DNA of 51,803 bases from JANNVZ01 sp031418455. GTDB lineage: Bacteria > Bacteroidota > Bacteroidia > Flavobacteriales_D > Sanyastnellaceae. The stretch covers positions 1-51,803 of the forward strand of contig JANOXJ010000032.1 in the NCBI GenBank assembly GCA_031418455.1. Reading direction: 5' to 3'. Positions 1 to 8,867 of this stretch are shown here, piece by piece. The position numbers were made by a program, and so were the translations under genes. Below the pieces are notes generated by a model. The model made no database searches, had not been told where the DNA came from, and saw only the letters and a program-made list of their open reading frames with translations. Each line of letters starts with the position of its first letter. Within the stretch, counting starts at the first letter, position 1.

Positions 1-1096
1 TAGGAAAGGTGCATTTAATAACTCCACTACTTGGGTAAGATGGTCTGTAGCCTTCAGCACTTACATTCCACAAATCGCTTACCATAGCCCCTTGAAAGTC
101 GTAAAGGCCAAGGCCTATGCTAAGGTAACGCAGGTCCTCTATGGCACTTTCATATTCTATGCAAACACTCACTTTGTCGCCACTTACAAAATGATCTCCC
201 GATTCACCTGCATCGCTTTCAAACCACATTTTTTTCACCAAAAAATCATTGTTGGTGCGTGCCTCTTTGCGCTCGGTTAAATCTGTTTTTTCTATACTTT
301 CAAAAATACTTGTTCTATAAAAATCCACAGCCTGGTCAGCAGTGCCGCTAAAGGCCAGTGTACCTTTATCTAACACTAAACCTGTTTTACACAAATTGCG
401 CACGCTCAAAAGATTGTGACTCACAAAAAGGACAGTGCGTCCTTCCTTGGTACTAACATCCTGCATGCGGCCAATAGCTTTCTCCTGAAACTCAGCATCG
501 CCCACCGCCAGCACCTCATCTACAATAAGTATTTCTGGTTCTAAAAAAGATGCTACAGCAAAACCAAGGCGCACCATCATACCAGAGGAGTAGCGCTTAA
601 CTGGTGTGTCTATGTATTTGGCACATCCGCTAAAGTCTACTATATCGTCTAGCTTGCGAGTAATCTCCTTGCGCGTCATACCTAATATGGAACCATTGAG
701 GTAAATATTCTCGCGCCCTGTAAGTTCTGGATGCATACCAGTGCCTACTTCTAACAGCGATGCAATACGTCCTTTTATTTTTATATCGCCTTTGGTTGGA
801 GCAGTTATTTGCGACAATACTTTTAACAACGTGCTTTTGCCAGCACCATTTTTACCAATTATACCAAGCACATCGCCTTGGCGCACATCAAAAGATATGT
901 TTTGAAGCACCCACACATAATCACTTTCCGACATGGTAGTGCGATCGTTTTTGTCGCCCACTTTTAGGTAAGGATCTTCCTTGCCACGTGTTTTGTGCCA
1001 CCATCTATTTAGGTCGTGCGACAATGTGCCTGTGCCAACCTGCCCCAAGCGGTATTGCTTGGCTATATCTTCTACTTTAAGAACTATATCACTCAT
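1..1096 (-). CDS. wzt: Polysaccharide ABC exporter ATP-binding protein (Wzt type), 3' end cut by window edge
   Basis: ATPase subunit that powers export of a lipid-linked polysaccharide across the inner membrane with the Wzm-type permease encoded just upstream. 365 residues are visible, starting at an ATG at 1096. Walker A (GKNGAGKST) lies at about residues 81-89, the ABC signature (YSSGM) near 169-173 and Walker B (ILIVDEVLAVGD) near 189-200. After the nucleotide-binding domain the frame stays open for over 100 residues, which fits the C-terminal carbohydrate-binding domain of Wzt proteins that recognise the capped glycan. The gene runs off the left edge without a stop. Nine bases separate it from the permease, so the two are co-transcribed. 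Which glycan is exported (O-antigen, capsule or teichoic-like) cannot be told from the sequence. Confidence 0.92.
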   Translation of the reverse strand, partial: MSDIVLKVEDIAKQYRLGQVGTGTLSHDLNRWWHKTRGKEDPYLKVGDKNDRTTMSESDYVWVLQNISFDVRQGDVLGIIGKNGAGKSTLLKVLSQITAPTKGDIKIKGRIASLLEVGTGMHPELTGRENIYLNGSILGMTRKEITRKLDDIVDFSGCAKYIDTPVKRYSSGMMVRLGFAVASFLEPEILIVDEVLAVGDAEFQEKAIGRMQDVSTKEGRTVLFVSHNLLSVRNLCKTGLVLDKGTLAFSGTADQAVDFYRTSIFESIEKTDLTERKEARTNNDFLVKKMWFESDAGESGDHFVSGDKVSVCIEYESAIEDLRYLSIGLGLYDFQGAMVSDLWNVSAEGYRPSYPSSGVIKCTFP

Positions 1097-1105
1097 GTTG
1101 TGGCA

Positions 1106-1957
1106 CTATATGGTATCTATAAATTTCTTTTCCACTTTAGAAAAACTTCTGATGGCTATAAACAAAATAACCAGCATGAATACAAAGCTGTAAGCTAAAT
1201 AATTCCAATTGAAAATTCCTTTGGAGAAACATCCGTACTTAAATGATTCTATGAGTGACGACATCGGGTTGGCAAGCAAAGCCCATCTTTTCATAGAGCC
1301 ATCTTCTGTCATACTTAACGGAAAAATAATAGGGCTGGCATATTTCATAAGCTCTATACCAAACTGAATAAGAAAACGCAAGTCGCGATATTTTACAGTA
1401 AGTGAACTTATGATCATACCAAAGGAAAGAGCCAACACGGCTGTCATTATTACATACACCGGAAAAAGCAATAGTGTGGCATTTGGTTTTAAATCTGCTG
1501 TGAAATAAAAGTAGATATAAAACCCAATAAACATAACAATTTGAATACCCAGTTTAATAAGATTGCTAAGTGCCATAGACATGGGCACTATTATTCTAGG
1601 AAAATATACTTTGCTAAATAGATTTTGATTTGTAATAAATGCCTCTGATGTTTTTAAAACCACATCGGCAAAGTAGGTCCATAGCAAAAGGCCACTCATG
1701 TAGAAGGCTATTTGTGGCACATTGTCGGTGCTTATTTTGGCTATGTTACCAAATATGACCGTGAAAATTATTGTAGTAAGCAAAGGCTGAATAAAAAACC
1801 ACAAAGGCCCAAGAATGGTTTGTTTGTATACAGCAACTAAGTCTCTTTTAACAAGCAGTATAAGCAAATCGCGATAGCGCCAAATTTTCTTTAAATCAAA
1901 ATTTTGGCGCCAAGAGTATTCAGGCTGTATGATTAAATCCCAGTGTTGATTTTCCAC
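1106..1957 (-). CDS. wzm: Polysaccharide ABC exporter permease (Wzm type)
   Basis: Inner-membrane channel subunit of the ABC-2 type polysaccharide exporter, partner of the ATPase downstream. 283 residues, the usual family length. Six hydrophobic segments are visible at roughly 51-70, 83-101, 128-151, 161-186, 196-214 and 253-270, preceded by an amphipathic N-terminus containing a RYRDLLILLVKRD stretch typical of ABC-2 O-antigen permeases. A second RDL motif (KYRDLRF, about 189-195) and an NP pair near 230 are also family hallmarks. The start is GTG at 1957; an in-frame TAG lies three codons upstream, so no ATG start is available. A gap of 146 bases separates it from the SDR gene upstream, in which I found no convincing promoter. 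Confidence 0.92.
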   Translation of the reverse strand: MENQHWDLIIQPEYSWRQNFDLKKIWRYRDLLILLVKRDLVAVYKQTILGPLWFFIQPLLTTIIFTVIFGNIAKISTDNVPQIAFYMSGLLLWTYFADVVLKTSEAFITNQNLFSKVYFPRIIVPMSMALSNLIKLGIQIVMFIGFYIYFYFTADLKPNATLLLFPVYVIMTAVLALSFGMIISSLTVKYRDLRFLIQFGIELMKYASPIIFPLSMTEDGSMKRWALLANPMSSLIESFKYGCFSKGIFNWNYLAYSFVFMLVILFIAIRSFSKVEKKFIDTI

Positions 1958-2103
1958 GTTGTTCTATTAAAAAAAAGTAACACTAATGAAGGCTGCACAT
2001 TTTGTGTAATCGTTCATTATGATAATGGTCCAAATTAAGGTTCTATTTCTTTTAAAAATTCATCTAACAAAATTGAGTGCCACTTATAAGTTGCACTTAT
2101 TGT

Positions 2104-2931
2104 TCACCAAACAGTCCAACCGCCCTCTACCTTCATATTATCGCCAGTTACATAGCTGCTTGCATCGCTCATTAAATATACCAAAGCACTTGCTACTTCG
2201 TGGTTGTAGCTTAAGCGCTGCATGGGCGAAAAGTTGGCAAAGTTTTTTTCAAACTGCTCCTCATGATTGTTCCAAACACCATGTGGTGTAATCATATTTA
2301 CGCGCACACCTTTAGCCGCCCAATAGCTGGCAAGATAACGCGACAATGCATCTACACCACCTTTGCTTGCGCTATATGCGGCCGGACAACCAAGAGAAGT
2401 ACCCTTGTATAAGTTTTGATTAGGAGCAACTACGCTGTAGGTGCTGGGTATATTTACCACACTGCCGCTCCCCTGCTCTGCCATATAGCTACCTAATACC
2501 TGACAAAGCAAAAAGGTACCTTTCAAATTTATTTCTACTACAGTGTCCCAGTTTTCTTCGCTCACGGTTTCAAATGGTTCAAACTTTAGGTGCGACTTAT
2601 TTTGATGACCACACACTAACCCATCTACTTTACCAAAAGCTGCAAGCACAGCAGTTTTCAATTCTTCTACCTCTTGCTTTATGGCCACGTTTAAATTGTA
2701 GCCAAGCATTTTTCTGCCATGTCTTTTTTCCAGATCAGCTGCAAAAGCGACTGGATTAGCCATGGCTATATCTGCACAAACTACATGAGCACCAAATTGT
2801 GCAACAGCTTCGCAAAAGGCGCGTCCTATAAGGCCGCATGCACCGCTAATGACTATTACCTTTCCAGTTAAATCAAACTTTTTGGTAAAGTCTATTTGTG
2901 TTGCATCAGTTGTTTTGAGTGGTTTACTCAT
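2104..2931 (-). CDS. SDR-family oxidoreductase of the polysaccharide cluster
   Basis: Short-chain dehydrogenase/reductase, 275 residues, presumably acting on a sugar or sugar-nucleotide precursor because of its neighbours. The Rossmann glycine motif GACGLIG is at 30-36 and the catalytic Tyr/Lys pair is Y186 and K190 (YSASKGG), with a candidate catalytic Ser near 163 and the structural Asn at 135. The usual NNAG motif after beta-4 is replaced by CGHQ at about 107-110, so cofactor or substrate geometry may differ from standard SDRs. It starts 23 bases after the stop of the aminotransferase gene. PtmA-like enzymes of flagellin-sugar pathways are a possible comparison, but the exact reaction cannot be assigned. 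Confidence 0.85.
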   Translation of the reverse strand: MSKPLKTTDATQIDFTKKFDLTGKVIVISGACGLIGRAFCEAVAQFGAHVVCADIAMANPVAFAADLEKRHGRKMLGYNLNVAIKQEVEELKTAVLAAFGKVDGLVCGHQNKSHLKFEPFETVSEENWDTVVEINLKGTFLLCQVLGSYMAEQGSGSVVNIPSTYSVVAPNQNLYKGTSLGCPAAYSASKGGVDALSRYLASYWAAKGVRVNMITPHGVWNNHEEQFEKNFANFSPMQRLSYNHEVASALVYLMSDASSYVTGDNMKVEGGWTVW

Positions 2932-2954
2932 TTATTCTTTTTTGAAATAAATTA

Positions 2955-4298
2955 TTAATTGAACTTTCTAAAAACAGGTTTAATAACCTGGTCTCCTATT
3001 AGGTGCTTTTCATACCCATCCTGTAAGCCGAGCATAAACACATCGCAACTCTCATCAAAAGCGGCAAGCATCCAATCTATATCTTGTGTAGTATGCGAAA
3101 AGCAAGGAGCTAAAATGCCTTGATACAACACACCGCGCTTTATCATTTCTTGCATGAAAAGTGTGCGTAAACCAAAATCAATTTCGCGTTGATTGTTTTT
3201 TACCGTTAGGAATACACTCCAATTAAAACCGCCAAGTTGTAAGTAATCGCTTAACTTTTTGCGAGTAATAATTTCATTAGCACCTTTTATAAAATAGTCG
3301 CCTATGGCATGGTTGTGTGCTATTACATTTTCCTTTTCAAAAACTTCTATGGTAGCTAATCCGGCAGCTATAGCGTGTGTTTCGCCACCGTGTGTGGTGC
3401 TCACCAAAAACACTTTTGGTTCGCCCACTCTGTTTATTCCGCCATACTCCATTATTTCTTTTTTGCCTGTAAGTGCACAAAAAGAAAAACCATTTGCTAT
3501 ACCCTTGCCCCAAGTGGCCATGTCGGGTTGTGCATTAAATTTTTTGATGGAACCCGGAAAATCGGTTTTGAATCCGGTAATCATTTCGTCCATTATCCAA
3601 AGCGTGCCATGCTTGTGTGCAAGGTCTATAGCTTTTTGATAAAAGTCAGGCTCTAAAGCATTCCACTTTTCAGGTTCGCTTATTATGCAAGCTATTTGGT
3701 TTGGGTATTGTGCAAAAAGTTTTTCCAGTTCTTCTATACTATCACTTTTGTAGGTTACAGTAAGTTGCTTAAACTGATCAGGTATTCCAAAGTCGCACGC
3801 TGTGCTGCCTATAAACCAGTCATCGTAGGAGTAAAAAGGATGGTCAATAGGACGTGCCACCAATGTTCTGCCGGTGTATGCACGAGCAAGTTTTACTGCT
3901 GCAGTGGTGCATACAGAGCCATTTTTGGCGTACTTTATCATGTCGTGCTGTGGCACAAGCGATAAAAACTTCTCAGCCATTTCGCGCTCTATATAAGCAG
4001 GTCTGGAAAAATTGACACCACGTTTTACTTCTTCTATCACACGGTTCACTACTGGTTCATACGCATGTCCTAGCGACACACTTGTAAGACCCATAAGGGT
4101 ATCTAAATATTTGTTGCCATCTATATCCCAACAATGTGCGCCCTTGCCATGGCTTATGGAAGCTGGCGAGTTTTTAGGAAACTGATCGTCACCTTTGGAA
4201 TAGGTATGAGCACCGCCCGGTATAAGTCTATGAATCACACTTCTGTATTCATCACTTTTAGTAAAGTTGGTGATGTTAGGTAATGTCATTGTATTCAT
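2955..4298 (-). CDS. Class-III aminotransferase (glutamate-1-semialdehyde aminotransferase-like)
   Basis: PLP-dependent fold-type I aminotransferase of 447 residues. The PLP-binding Asp is D237 (MDEMITGF) and the Schiff-base lysine is K265 (ATWGKGIANG); a KNGS motif at 125-128 resembles the phosphate-binding region of glutamate-1-semialdehyde aminomutases. A role in haem synthesis is unlikely. It is embedded in a polysaccharide operon between an SDR and an SpsF-like nucleotidyltransferase, an arrangement in which such proteins are thought to aminate a keto-sugar precursor. The start ATG overlaps the stop of the upstream gene as ATGA (4295-4298), indicating translational coupling. Substrate unknown. 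Confidence 0.88.
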   Translation of the reverse strand: MNTMTLPNITNFTKSDEYRSVIHRLIPGGAHTYSKGDDQFPKNSPASISHGKGAHCWDIDGNKYLDTLMGLTSVSLGHAYEPVVNRVIEEVKRGVNFSRPAYIEREMAEKFLSLVPQHDMIKYAKNGSVCTTAAVKLARAYTGRTLVARPIDHPFYSYDDWFIGSTACDFGIPDQFKQLTVTYKSDSIEELEKLFAQYPNQIACIISEPEKWNALEPDFYQKAIDLAHKHGTLWIMDEMITGFKTDFPGSIKKFNAQPDMATWGKGIANGFSFCALTGKKEIMEYGGINRVGEPKVFLVSTTHGGETHAIAAGLATIEVFEKENVIAHNHAIGDYFIKGANEIITRKKLSDYLQLGGFNWSVFLTVKNNQREIDFGLRTLFMQEMIKRGVLYQGILAPCFSHTTQDIDWMLAAFDESCDVFMLGLQDGYEKHLIGDQVIKPVFRKFN

Positions 4299-5059
4299 TC
4301 TATAGTTCTATCTTCATTCAACGATTTTTTGTAACCTGAATTTATTTCGCTGGATTTATTAAGCTCTAAAATTTCCGGCTTGCGGGTCAACAAATCTACA
4401 ACTTCATCTATCGCAAAGTCCAGATTGGATTCTAACTCGCTAAATATGCGCTGTGCCATTATTAAATCATCTTCCGTATCTACTGATAGTTTGAAATTGT
4501 AGTTAGCATTAGCCTTTCTCCAACCTAAAACAAACTTACCTGAGTTTTTTATGTAAGGCATTACATGCTCACGCTCGCTCAAAAGTTTGGCTTCAGTCCA
4601 AGCTTGTTTTAATGCATTAAAGGTAGTTATTTCCACATCAAAACCATCTTCTAAAAAGTCTGGTTCTTGGTTAGAATTTGAGAAGTAATCAACTCCCAAT
4701 TTTTTGAATTCGCTCATTACAAAATCGAGCACTTTATAAGAATGAATTGGGTTGTCGCAACATATTCTTATAATGGTATCGCCATCTGCAGCACCATGCT
4801 GCAATGCGCATTGGTAAAAGCGATCCAGTACATCCCAATCGCTGCCTCTAAAACACTTTATGGAATTTGCGCTACAGAAATCTTCAATGGCATTATCCTC
4901 AGCATTGGTTGTAGTAGCTACTATTAATTGTTGGGTATATGCTGATGGCGACAATCTGTCTATTACATTTTGTAAAATGGTTTTACCATTCACATCGCGT
5001 AGCACTTTACCAGACAATCTGGTGCTGCCCATACGGGCTTGAATTATGCAAAGGTTCAT
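4295..5059 (-). CDS. SpsF-like cytidylyltransferase family protein
   Basis: 254-residue nucleotidyltransferase-fold protein of the CMP-sugar synthetase / SpsF group. The N-terminal signature IIQARMGSTRLSGK (about 5-18) is the nucleotide-binding loop characteristic of SpsF and related cytidylyltransferases, followed by LRDVNGKTILQNVIDRL. In spore-coat and surface-polysaccharide clusters these proteins are inferred to activate an unusual sugar acid or amino-sugar with CTP. Genes on both sides overlap it by four bases (ATGA at 4295-4298 and at 5056-5059), so it is made in step with the aminotransferase and the GNAT protein. The sugar is unknown; the window contains no NeuB-type synthase that would point to a nonulosonic acid. 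Confidence 0.85.
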   Translation of the reverse strand: MNLCIIQARMGSTRLSGKVLRDVNGKTILQNVIDRLSPSAYTQQLIVATTTNAEDNAIEDFCSANSIKCFRGSDWDVLDRFYQCALQHGAADGDTIIRICCDNPIHSYKVLDFVMSEFKKLGVDYFSNSNQEPDFLEDGFDVEITTFNALKQAWTEAKLLSEREHVMPYIKNSGKFVLGWRKANANYNFKLSVDTEDDLIMAQRIFSELESNLDFAIDEVVDLLTRKPEILELNKSSEINSGYKKSLNEDRTIE

Positions 5060-5592
5060 TTTAATTCCTCCGCAAAAATTCCCATAAAAAATTTATCGTA
5101 ATACTGCCCGCCTTCAAATATGTGTTGGCGCAAGCGGCCTTCCTCAACAAAGCCAAGCTTCTTATACAGATTTATAGCCGCAGGATTGTTCTCATACACT
5201 GCCAGCAATACTTTCCTAATATTTAAATCATCAAACGCATATTCCAATGCCAACATACACACTTCGTAGCCTATGCCTTTGCCCCAATAATTTTTGTTGC
5301 CTATGAGCAAGCCTAACTCGCAAGTTCTGCCCACCCAATCAAAATTATCTAGCTTAATATTTCCAATGTGTTGATTGTTGGTTTTGTCGCAAATGGCCAA
5401 CATTATGGCATTTCTATTTACAGTAATTCTATCCAGAAAAGCTTTTAGCTCATCCATATTAGAAGGGAACAAACCTGATGATAGCCCGCGGGTTGTTTCT
5501 TCATCATTCAGCCATGACAAATATTCTGGCGAAGCATCACTTACTGCTATTGCTCGCAAATAAACTCGTTCTCCATCTAAAAAGTGACTCAT
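5056..5592 (-). CDS. GNAT-family N-acetyltransferase (RimJ/RimL-like)
   Basis: Acetyl-CoA-dependent N-acetyltransferase of 178 residues. The acetyl-CoA pyrophosphate-binding loop is visible as NKNYWGKGIGYE (about 99-110), followed by the LALEYAFDDLNIRKVLLAVYE helix-strand and the NPAAINLYKKLGF motif at the C-terminal side, all typical of RimJ/RimL-type GNATs. Ribosomal-protein acetylation is the founding function of that group. Here the gene lies between a glycosyltransferase and a cytidylyltransferase and overlaps both by four bases, so acetylation of an amino group on the sugar made by the cassette is more likely. The overlap ATGA at 5589-5592 fixes the start. Confidence 0.88.
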   Translation of the reverse strand: MSHFLDGERVYLRAIAVSDASPEYLSWLNDEETTRGLSSGLFPSNMDELKAFLDRITVNRNAIMLAICDKTNNQHIGNIKLDNFDWVGRTCELGLLIGNKNYWGKGIGYEVCMLALEYAFDDLNIRKVLLAVYENNPAAINLYKKLGFVEEGRLRQHIFEGGQYYDKFFMGIFAEELK

Positions 5593-6230
5593 TTTTTGTG
5601 TTTGCTTTTCAGAAGTTCCCGGTGCTTTTCCATTTCATCCAGATTTTTAGTCAGGTTGTTGTCGTGCATCCTATATCTGTATAGCGGCAGTATTATGTTA
5701 TAAATATTGTATTTCTCCTTCCAGCGAATGCGCAAGTCTTCTTCCTCACGCGCTCTGAAGGATTCGTCATATAACCCTATGTTGTAAAGAAAATCTTTTC
5801 TGAACATAATGCCGCAAGCAATGGGTTGGTTTTCGGTGCTTATGTGTTCCAGATGTTTGCCACGCTCATCTACTATGTAGTAGTCCACACTTACTGCATC
5901 CAGGCTATTGTTCTCTTCCAAAAATAGTTTTTGAGTTCTTACAAGATCGCGGTGCATATAATCATCAGCATCCAGGAACACTATGAATTGCCCTCGTGCC
6001 TTTTTTATTCCAAAATTTCTGGCACCGGCCAGGCCCACATTTTTTTCAAGATTAAAAATGCGAACATCGTTTACGTAATTTTCAAGAACCTCTAAAGTAT
6101 TGTCAGTGCTGCAGTCATTCACCACAATTATTTCATACGCCTCATTTTCCAATGATTGGTCCATGACGCTTCTAATGCAGCGCTCTATGTATTGGGCATA
6201 ATTGAAAGTGGTGATGATAACCGATACCAT
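5589..6230 (-). CDS. Family 2 glycosyltransferase
   Basis: GT-A fold inverting glycosyltransferase of 213 residues, shorter than many GT2 proteins. The start VSVIITTFNYAQYIERCI, the nucleotide-binding Asp in VVNDCSTDNT (D39) and the metal-binding DADD at 87-90 (FLDADDYMH) are all present. A later FRAREEEDLRIRW segment fits the ED motif of the acceptor/catalytic region. There is no membrane segment, so it probably works at the cytoplasmic face of the inner membrane, adding a sugar to the growing repeat unit. It begins 29 bases after the Wzc-type gene and its stop overlaps the next start. Donor and acceptor cannot be predicted. Confidence 0.9.
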   Translation of the reverse strand: MVSVIITTFNYAQYIERCIRSVMDQSLENEAYEIIVVNDCSTDNTLEVLENYVNDVRIFNLEKNVGLAGARNFGIKKARGQFIVFLDADDYMHRDLVRTQKLFLEENNSLDAVSVDYYIVDERGKHLEHISTENQPIACGIMFRKDFLYNIGLYDESFRAREEEDLRIRWKEKYNIYNIILPLYRYRMHDNNLTKNLDEMEKHRELLKSKHKK

Positions 6231-6259
6231 TTTGTTATAGAATCAATATTAAAAAAACT

Positions 6260-8698
6260 CTATCCGTTGCCGTTATCCTTATTTTTTCTGCGCACACGTT
6301 TTATATCCTCGGTATAGTAAGGATTGCTACCATAGGAGTAACTTCCATAGCCGCTTCCATAGCCGTATCCATAACCATAGCCATAGCCATATTTATATGC
6401 GTACTTGCCATAGTAGTACTTCCAACGCTTCATTTTAATGTTGTTCAGAAGAAGTACGTTTTTCTTTAGATTATTTTGAGAAAGCACATCTTCCAAATAA
6501 CGCACTCCTGATTTGGTAGCCTTTTCTGTATTCATTACAAAAATTCCAAGGTCCACTTTATTCAACAATACCAATGAGTCGCTTATGAGCATAAGTGGTG
6601 GAGTATCCACTATCAAATAATCATACTTTATTTTCAGACTGTTCAACAACTCGTCCACTCGGTCGTTTAATATAAGTTCCGATGCGTTGGGTGGCACAGG
6701 TCCTGCTGTGATTGCTTCCAAATTTTCTACCTGAGTAGTAAGTATGGAATTAGAATAATTTGTTTTGCCAATAAGGAAAGACGATACACCGCTAATGTTT
6801 TCCAAGTTAAATGCCTTGTGCACTTTTGGCTTGTGCATGTCAAAGTCTAATATCAAAACCTTCTTACTTGCCTTAGCAAGCACAGATGCAAGGTTGACAC
6901 TTGTAAATGTTTTACCCTCACCAGGGTGAAGTGAAGTAACAAGGATCACTTTAGGACCTTCTTCGTGCAGAATGTATTGCAAATTTGTACGAATAGATCG
7001 AAACGCCTCGCTAACGTTAGACCTTGGGCTGCTAAGTATAACTATAGGGTCCACATCGCTTTCTGCATAATTGGGTATGCCGCCCAATACAGGTATTTTG
7101 GAAAGTGCTTTAAGTTCTTTAGTGCTTTCAATTCTTTCAAAGAACAATACTCTTACAAAACCTATTAATAGCGCTACAAAAAGACCCACACCAATTCCGA
7201 TCCAGATAGTTGCTTTTTTGTCTGGGCCAACCACACCTAAAGAACGTGCCGCCTCGATTACACTTGTTTGAGGAATTATTGCAGCGCGAGCAATAACAGT
7301 ATTGGCCTTTTTCTCCAAAAGGAAGGTATATAGACCTTCGTTCACAGTAAGCTTGCGTTCTATTCCTAACAAGTCACGTTCCGATTTGGGAATATTGGCC
7401 AATTTGGCTTCAAGTTCATTTATTTGATTTTTTACATCTACAATTCGGCTGGCAATTGCATCCTTCGCATCTGTGGTATATCTATAGATATTGGTTCTTA
7501 TTGATTGCAAGCTACTATCCACCCTTTGCATACGAGGGTCAGGACTTTTTAGACCACCCGCTTCCAGTTCCTTTCTTCTTTGTTTAAGCATGAAAAGGTC
7601 ATCGACCATGCCCCTTAGAGTAGGTTCTTCCTGCTCTAAATAATTCATAGGCGGAATGGTTGCCTTATTATCTTCCTTGGCTAAAAACGTTTCAAGACTC
7701 TTCATTGCCTCTCGCCTTAGCTCCAGAGTTCTTCTATCTAAATCCGCCTGAGTAAGCGCATCAAATGCAGCTTGCTGTTCTTTATTAAGGTCAAGTATAT
7801 TTCTGGATTCTTTAAAAGCCTCAATAGAACCTTCCAGTGAGTCTAGAATAAGTGTTATTTCATCCAGCTGCTTGTCTATATATTGTTGAGTATTATTATT
7901 AACTGCAATCTGGTTTTGCAATGTATAATCTATGTAAACCCTGGCCAGTGTATCCAAAAACATTTTAGCCCTTATAGGTTCCAAATCACGCAGAGTAAGT
8001 GAAAGGATACTGGTATATTCTACGTTTTCAATAGTCAATCCGCCCTTAAATCTTTGAACCAAATAGTCAGGAGTGTGAATCATGAACTGGTAATTTTGTT
8101 CCTGCACTACAGGCAGAGTTACCTCATTCACTTTTTTAGAAAGTTGAACCTTTACAGTAAGATCACCCACATAGTTAGTAGAATCCAGTGGCAAGGTATG
8201 TGTAACTTTTCTACCACCTAAAACATAACTTATGCTATAGGTATTGAAGTCGATTAATTTCAAACTAATAGGCTTATTATAAAGTGCCTTTTCGGTGGTT
8301 CGCCAATCGCATTTAATCTTAAAATACTCTAATTGATCTACCTCATCCGTTTTAATTCTACCTACTAGAAAATAGCTTTGTGTAAAATCTACCTTATCAA
8401 GCACCTTTTCAATTAGGTCGTAGGATGCAAGAATTCTCTTTTGATTGGTAATGTCCTGAATTAATGAGTAATAGCCAAGCTCTTTATAAATCTGAGTTTG
8501 ATAATCGTAGGTATCGGAAGATTTAAGTAGAATTTCGCACTTTGCCGCATAAATATTGGGCATTCTATGCGTTACAAAGCTTGCGAATGCGAATCCGATA
8601 AGCGAAAACAACAGCATTAGATACCAGTTCTTACTGATAAACTTCAGTATGGGCCGCAGGTCGTCTGCATCCAGAAAATTTGTTTTTTGTTCGGCCAT
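6260..8698 (-). CDS. Wzc-type polysaccharide co-polymerase / tyrosine autokinase
   Basis: Inner-membrane chain-length regulator and bacterial tyrosine (BY) kinase for exopolysaccharide or capsule synthesis; 812 residues from the ATG at 8698. An N-terminal Wzz domain begins with a membrane segment (about 20-45), followed by a long periplasmic coiled-coil region, a second membrane segment near 490-510 and a C-terminal kinase domain. That domain has Walker A (HPGEGKT, near 590), Walker A' (VLILDFDMHKPK) and Walker B (YLIVDTPP). The tail is extremely tyrosine-rich: 16 Tyr in 35 residues, encoded at 6314-6418, the autophosphorylation cluster of this family. A TTG 11 codons upstream (8731) is in frame, but a promoter-like element covers it, so ATG 8698 is preferred. 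First gene of the polysaccharide operon. Confidence 0.93.
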   Translation of the reverse strand: MAEQKTNFLDADDLRPILKFISKNWYLMLLFSLIGFAFASFVTHRMPNIYAAKCEILLKSSDTYDYQTQIYKELGYYSLIQDITNQKRILASYDLIEKVLDKVDFTQSYFLVGRIKTDEVDQLEYFKIKCDWRTTEKALYNKPISLKLIDFNTYSISYVLGGRKVTHTLPLDSTNYVGDLTVKVQLSKKVNEVTLPVVQEQNYQFMIHTPDYLVQRFKGGLTIENVEYTSILSLTLRDLEPIRAKMFLDTLARVYIDYTLQNQIAVNNNTQQYIDKQLDEITLILDSLEGSIEAFKESRNILDLNKEQQAAFDALTQADLDRRTLELRREAMKSLETFLAKEDNKATIPPMNYLEQEEPTLRGMVDDLFMLKQRRKELEAGGLKSPDPRMQRVDSSLQSIRTNIYRYTTDAKDAIASRIVDVKNQINELEAKLANIPKSERDLLGIERKLTVNEGLYTFLLEKKANTVIARAAIIPQTSVIEAARSLGVVGPDKKATIWIGIGVGLFVALLIGFVRVLFFERIESTKELKALSKIPVLGGIPNYAESDVDPIVILSSPRSNVSEAFRSIRTNLQYILHEEGPKVILVTSLHPGEGKTFTSVNLASVLAKASKKVLILDFDMHKPKVHKAFNLENISGVSSFLIGKTNYSNSILTTQVENLEAITAGPVPPNASELILNDRVDELLNSLKIKYDYLIVDTPPLMLISDSLVLLNKVDLGIFVMNTEKATKSGVRYLEDVLSQNNLKKNVLLLNNIKMKRWKYYYGKYAYKYGYGYGYGYGYGSGYGSYSYGSNPYYTEDIKRVRRKNKDNGNG
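6314..6418 (-). repeat. Gly-Tyr repeat region encoding the tyrosine-rich tail of the Wzc-type kinase
   Basis: Low-complexity coding repeat. The core, 6359-6388 on the plus strand, is five six-base units that read Gly-Tyr five times on the minus strand. Codons vary between copies (GGC/GGT/GGA and TAT/TAC), so the repeat is better conserved as protein than as DNA. Confidence 0.85.
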
Positions 8699-8728
8699 AG
8701 GGTAACGATGCGTTTCAGCAAAGGGCGG

Positions 8729-8758
8729 CAAATATAGAAATTAGCATGGACACTCCAA
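8729..8758 (-). promoter_or_regulatory. Probable Bacteroidota-type promoter of the polysaccharide operon
   Basis: On the minus strand TATATTTG (8736-8729) matches the Bacteroidota -7 consensus TAnnTTTG. A TTG (8758-8756) lies 19 bases upstream, within the known spacing of the -33 element. Transcription would begin near 8722, leaving a leader of about 24 bases before the ATG at 8698. The element covers the alternative TTG start at 8731. Confidence 0.6.
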
Positions 8759-8800
8759 TCATATTAGCCAAAAGACTGCTGAAACCACTTTTCCGAAAAA

Positions 8801-8832
8801 TTGCGTCTATTGGGTATCATTTAATACATTTG
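8801..8832 (+). promoter_or_regulatory. Probable Bacteroidota-type promoter of the exosortase operon
   Basis: TACATTTG (8825-8832) matches the TAnnTTTG -7 element, with TTG at 8801-8803, 21 bases upstream, as the -33 element. Transcription would start near 8839, about 29 bases before the ATG at 8868. It points away from the wzc promoter about 70 bases away. Confidence 0.6.
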
Positions 8833-8867
8833 CACAGAATCTATTATCTCAACTCTCGTTTTTGAAA

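Noticed and set aside
6260..8731. TTG at 8731 as start of the Wzc-type kinase
   Set aside because: A well-spaced promoter element overlaps it, and the ATG at 8698 gives a normal N-terminus.
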